From the NCBI RefSeq assembly GCF_034347385.1, contig NZ_CP133777.1, positions 2,790,001 through 2,854,000 on the forward strand: 64,000 nucleotides of DNA. Reading direction: 5' to 3'. The notes beneath the pieces were generated by a model, which worked only from the letters and a program-made list of their open reading frames with translations, was not told the DNA's origin and ran no database searches. Below, one piece after another: positions 60,797 to 64,000 of this stretch (positions are counted from its first letter, which is position 1; the number at the start of each line of letters is the position of its first letter). Made by a program: the position numbers and the translations under genes. The DNA comes from Actimicrobium sp. CCC2.4. GTDB taxonomy: Bacteria > Pseudomonadota > Gammaproteobacteria > Burkholderiales > Burkholderiaceae_D.

Positions 60797-61603
60797 ATGA
60801 GCCTGCCCGTTATTACCGACCATGAGTTCGGCCAGTTCCAGCGCTTCATTTTCGAGGCCGCCGGCATCACGCTGTCGTCCTCGAAAAAAGCGCTGGTCAG
60901 CGGCCGGCTGGCCAAGCGACTCGCGCATTACCAGCTTGACAGTTACAGCGCCTATTTCCGGCTACTCGGCAGCCGCGAAAAGCCCGGCGAAGTGCAGACC
61001 GCGATCGACCTGCTGACGACTAACGAAACCTATTTTTTTCGCGAGCCGGCGCATTTCGATTTTTTGCGCGCGCGTGCGCTGGGGGCGGTCGGACGCGGCC
61101 AGCCGTTCCGGGTCTGGAGTGCCGCCAGCTCGACTGGCGAGGAAGCCTACAGCATCGCGATGGTGCTGGCCGACAGCCTCGGCAGCACGCCGTGGGAAGT
61201 GTTCGGCTCCGACATCAGCAGCAGCGTGCTGGCCGGTGCGCGCAGCGGCCACTACTCGATGCAGCGTACCGACCATATCCCGCAAGCCTATCTGACGCGC
61301 TACTGCCTCAAGGGTGGCGGTGACCACGCAGGCACCTTGCTGATCGACCGCGCCCTCCGCAACAAGGTGCGCTTTGCGCAAGTCAATCTGAACGACCGGC
61401 TGCCGGAAATGGGCCAGTTCGATGTGATTTTCCTGCGCAATGTGATGATCTATTTCAGCGACGACACCAAGCGCGACGTGGTGGCACGCGTGCTGTCGAA
61501 ACTCAAGCCGGGCGGGCACTTTTGCATCGGCCATTCGGAAAGCCTGAACGACATCACGACCGACGTCGAGACGCTGTCGCCGTCGATTTATCGCAAGTCA
61601 TAG
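60797..61603 (+). CDS. cheR: Chemoreceptor methyltransferase CheR
   Basis: A 268-residue SAM-dependent methyltransferase of chemoreceptor glutamates. The N-terminal helical domain is followed by LLTTNETYFFREPAHFDFLR, the SAM-binding WSAASSTGEEAYSIAMVL and DVIFLRNVMIYFSDDTKRDVV, all CheR-typical. It presumably methylates the adjacent MCPs and any receptor with a tethering tail. Confidence 0.95.
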   Translation: MSLPVITDHEFGQFQRFIFEAAGITLSSSKKALVSGRLAKRLAHYQLDSYSAYFRLLGSREKPGEVQTAIDLLTTNETYFFREPAHFDFLRARALGAVGRGQPFRVWSAASSTGEEAYSIAMVLADSLGSTPWEVFGSDISSSVLAGARSGHYSMQRTDHIPQAYLTRYCLKGGGDHAGTLLIDRALRNKVRFAQVNLNDRLPEMGQFDVIFLRNVMIYFSDDTKRDVVARVLSKLKPGGHFCIGHSESLNDITTDVETLSPSIYRKS

Positions 61604-61637
61604 CAGGAATGCCATCCTCATTTTCTGAGTATCAGCC

Positions 61638-62687
61638 ATGAAGCGGATCAAGGTGATGCTGATCGATGGGTCGGCATTGGTGCGTCAGGTATTGGGTGAG
61701 GTGCTGGCGACCGATCCGCAGATCGACGTCATCAGCGCAGTCGCCAGTCCGCTGCTGGCAACGGCGCGCATGAAGATACAGTGGCCCGACGTGATCGTGC
61801 TCGACATCGACATGCCCGGCATGGAGGGTCTGCCATTTTTACGCCAGATCATGCGTGAGCGACCGACGCCTATCGTGGTCTGCTCGTCACGGACCGACGC
61901 CGGTGACCGCACGGCGAGCGAAGCGCTGGCTGCCGGTGCCGTCGCCTTCATCGCCAAGCCCACGCTGGGCATCAAACAATTCCTCGGCGACCACGCGAGT
62001 GAACTGCTCAGCGCCGTCAGGACGGCCGCAAAAGTCCGTATCAAGCCATTGATCGTGGTCGAAAAATTCAGTGCCGACGCGATCCTGCCAGCCGCCGCCG
62101 GTCACGGCGCGATGATCCAGACTACCCGGCACATCGTCGCGCTGGGCACCTCGACCGGCGGTACGCAGGCACTCGAAAAAGTACTGATGAGCTTGCCGCG
62201 CGTATCGCCCGGCATCGTCATCGTCCAGCACATGCCGGAAAAATTTACCGCCGAATTCGCTGCCCGCCTGAACATGCTGTGCCAGATCGAAGTGCGCGAA
62301 GCGCGTCACAAGGACCGCGTCGTGCAGGGCGTGGCATTGATCGCGCCGGGCGGCAAGCACCTGCTGCTGCGCCGCGTCGGCACGCAGTATTTTGTCGATG
62401 TCATCGATGGTCCGCTGGTCAACCGGCACCGGCCATCGGTCGACGTGCTGTTCCGGTCGGTGGCCAGGAGTGCGGGTGCCAACGCGCTCGGCGTCATCAT
62501 GACCGGCATGGGTGACGACGGCGCGCTGGGCTTGCTGGAAATGCGCCGCGCCGGCGCCCGCACACTCGCGCAGGACGAAGAAAGCTGTGTCGTCTTTGGC
62601 ATGCCGAAAGAAGCCATCAAGCTCGATGCGGTTGACAAGATCGTGCCGCTGGGCGCGATCGGACGCGAGATCCTGCAGCAGTTGTAA
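61638..62687 (+). CDS. cheB: Chemoreceptor methylesterase CheB with altered receiver acidic pair
   Basis: 349 residues: a receiver (phospho-Asp56 in [11 protein letters not shown]) and a methylesterase with catalytic Ser172 (GTSTGG), His198 (QHMPEKFT) and Asp293/294 (GMGDDGALG). The receiver start reads [10 protein letters not shown], so the second residue of the Mg-binding acidic pair is Gly11 instead of Asp. The enzyme removes methyl groups from or deamidates receptors. Last gene of the che cluster; no cheD or cheZ follows. Confidence 0.93.
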   Translation: MKRIKVMLIDGSALVRQVLGEVLATDPQIDVISAVASPLLATARMKIQWPDVIVLDIDMPGMEGLPFLRQIMRERPTPIVVCSSRTDAGDRTASEALAAGAVAFIAKPTLGIKQFLGDHASELLSAVRTAAKVRIKPLIVVEKFSADAILPAAAGHGAMIQTTRHIVALGTSTGGTQALEKVLMSLPRVSPGIVIVQHMPEKFTAEFAARLNMLCQIEVREARHKDRVVQGVALIAPGGKHLLLRRVGTQYFVDVIDGPLVNRHRPSVDVLFRSVARSAGANALGVIMTGMGDDGALGLLEMRRAGARTLAQDEESCVVFGMPKEAIKLDAVDKIVPLGAIGREILQQL

Positions 62688-62699
62688 AGGAAAGCGTGG

Positions 62700-64000
62700 T
62701 CAGTCGCCGGCGATCGTCATGCTCTCGATGAGCACCGATCCGGTTTGCTTGGTGCCGCGCAGATGGGTGTCGGCACCGATCGCGACGATCTGCTTGAACA
62801 TGGTTTGCATGTTGCCGGCGATGGTGATTTCTTCGACCGGATACTGAATTACGCCACCCTCGACCCAGAAGCCGGAGGCACCGCGTGAGTAATCGCCGGT
62901 GACGTAATTGGTACCCTCGCCCATCAGTTCGGTGACCAGCAAGCCGGTACCGAGCTGCCTGAGCATGGCCTTGAAGTCATCGGTCGGCTTGGTCCGGCTG
63001 GACGACATCGTCAGGTTGTGCGAGCCACCGGCATTGCCTGTACCCGCCATCCCCAGCTTACGCGCCGAATACGTCGACAGAAAATAGCCTTGCACTATCC
63101 CATCGACCACCACGTCGCGCGCGACCGTGCGGCAACCTTCATCATCGAACGGTGCCGATCCGACCGCACCAAGGACGTACGGGTCTTCGGCAATACGGAT
63201 GTGACCGGACAAGGCCTGCTTGCCGAGCGAGTCGAGCAGGAAGGTGGATTTGCGATACAGCGCGCCGCCCGAGACGGCTTGCACGAACGTGCCCAGCAAG
63301 CCGACGGCTAGCGGGGCTTCGAACAGTACGGCACATTTGCGGGTCGATAGCTGGCGTGCGCGCAGTCGTGCCAGCGCACGCTCGGCGGCATAGCGGCCGA
63401 TGGCTTCGGGACTGGCCAGGCGTTGCGGATCGCGCTGCGACGAATACCAGTCATCGCGCTGCATGCCGTTGCCGCGACCGGTGATCGGCGAGACCGACAG
63501 CGTGTGCCGCGAAAATGCATAGCCGCCCATGAAACCACGCGAGTTCGCCATCACGAATTGTGAGTGCTGCGCGTAGACGCCGGCCCCCTCGCTATTGTTG
63601 ACGCGCGGATCGACCGCGAACGCGGCTGCTTCGCAGCGCTGCGCCAGCGCGATTGCTTGGGCGGCATCGATATCCCAGTGGTGATACAGCTGCAGGTCGC
63701 GCGGATTTTTTTCGTACTGATCGGTATCCGGCAGACCGGCGCAATTGTCTTCGGCCGTGAAACGGGCGATGTTCCAGGCCGCTTCGACGGTGGACTTGAG
63801 TGCCTGTTGGGAGAAGTCGGAGGTATCGGCGTTACCACTACGCATATGGCCTTCGCTACCGAGATACAGCGTCACCGAGACGCCCTTGTCCTTGTTCTGT
63901 TCGATAGTTTCAACCCGCCCCTTGCGCACGGTGACCGACAGTCCCTGGCCTTCATTGACTTCGACTGAGGCGTCCGAGGCACCGCGCTGGCGGGCGTAGC
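62700..64000 (-). CDS. pmbA: PmbA/TldD-family metalloprotease PmbA, partial
   Basis: The C-terminal 433 residues of a PmbA/TldE protein; the 5' end lies beyond the window. It contains ETIEQNKDKGVSVTLYLG, the family's SEGAGVYAQHSQFVMANSRGF, DPYVLGAVGSAPFDDEGCRT and the C-terminal GASGFWVEGGVIQYPVEEITIAGN. TldD/PmbA pairs degrade unstructured peptides and process microcins; the zinc site is on TldD. Convergent with cheB. Confidence 0.93.
   Translation of the reverse strand, partial: YARQRGASDASVEVNEGQGLSVTVRKGRVETIEQNKDKGVSVTLYLGSEGHMRSGNADTSDFSQQALKSTVEAAWNIARFTAEDNCAGLPDTDQYEKNPRDLQLYHHWDIDAAQAIALAQRCEAAAFAVDPRVNNSEGAGVYAQHSQFVMANSRGFMGGYAFSRHTLSVSPITGRGNGMQRDDWYSSQRDPQRLASPEAIGRYAAERALARLRARQLSTRKCAVLFEAPLAVGLLGTFVQAVSGGALYRKSTFLLDSLGKQALSGHIRIAEDPYVLGAVGSAPFDDEGCRTVARDVVVDGIVQGYFLSTYSARKLGMAGTGNAGGSHNLTMSSSRTKPTDDFKAMLRQLGTGLLVTELMGEGTNYVTGDYSRGASGFWVEGGVIQYPVEEITIAGNMQTMFKQIVAIGADTHLRGTKQTGSVLIESMTIAGD

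Overview
The window is a high-GC chromosome segment of a betaproteobacterium, most likely a Burkholderiales member of the family Oxalobacteraceae. This rests on the 16S/23S sequence as read by eye, the rRNA operon order 16S - tRNA-Ile - tRNA-Ala - 23S - 5S, the hemCDXY cluster, and the argH / algZ-algR-type two-component neighbourhood. The genus cannot be fixed without a search. Most of the window is ordinary housekeeping chromosome, with a few accessory patches.

Layout. Positions 1-15400 hold an SDR oxidoreductase, a periplasmic histidine phosphatase, a chemoreceptor with a CheR-tethering tail, a stand-alone WGR protein, a secreted nuclease coupled to a SUI1/YciH protein, the tail-specific protease Prc, an M1 aminopeptidase, a PNPOx-like flavoprotein, two MDR dehydrogenases and an L-lactate permease with a GntR/LldR-like operator. 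Positions 15700-21500 hold a complete rrn operon on the minus strand with promoter, two boxA sites and terminator. Positions 21700-26450 are accessory: a decayed MFS transporter, a GFA-family protein, a small acidic protein, an Mla-like permease / MlaD / lipoprotein operon lacking an ATPase gene, and a collagen-like lipoprotein. Positions 26880-34600 hold ppa, the haem operon hemC-hemD-hemX-hemY and the divergent ppc.

Positions 35026-38327 hold the most unusual block: a soluble hybrid histidine kinase, an unrecognised 139-residue protein and a two-domain KaiC-like ATPase translationally coupled to it. The KaiC homologue appears to lack the clock autophosphorylation residues and most of the catalytic glutamates. 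With ppc, the block sits between algR and hemC, genes that are adjacent in Pseudomonas. An AlgZ/AlgR-type LytS/LytTR pair and argH follow.

Positions 41900-48400 hold a DUF4331 protein with a mini-lipoprotein, possibly under an ECF sigma factor, and a complete branched-chain amino-acid ABC transporter (binding protein, livHMGF) ending in a REP-like repeat. Then come serA, an 80-residue unknown protein coupled to acnA, and an AT-rich patch with a mini IS630-like element. Positions 53787-62687 encode a complete chemosensory pathway: an OmpR-type regulator, a sensor-less short MCP, CheY, a STAS protein, a CheA with an unusual central region, an MCP, CheW, CheR and CheB. No flagellar genes are seen. 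The window ends inside pmbA.
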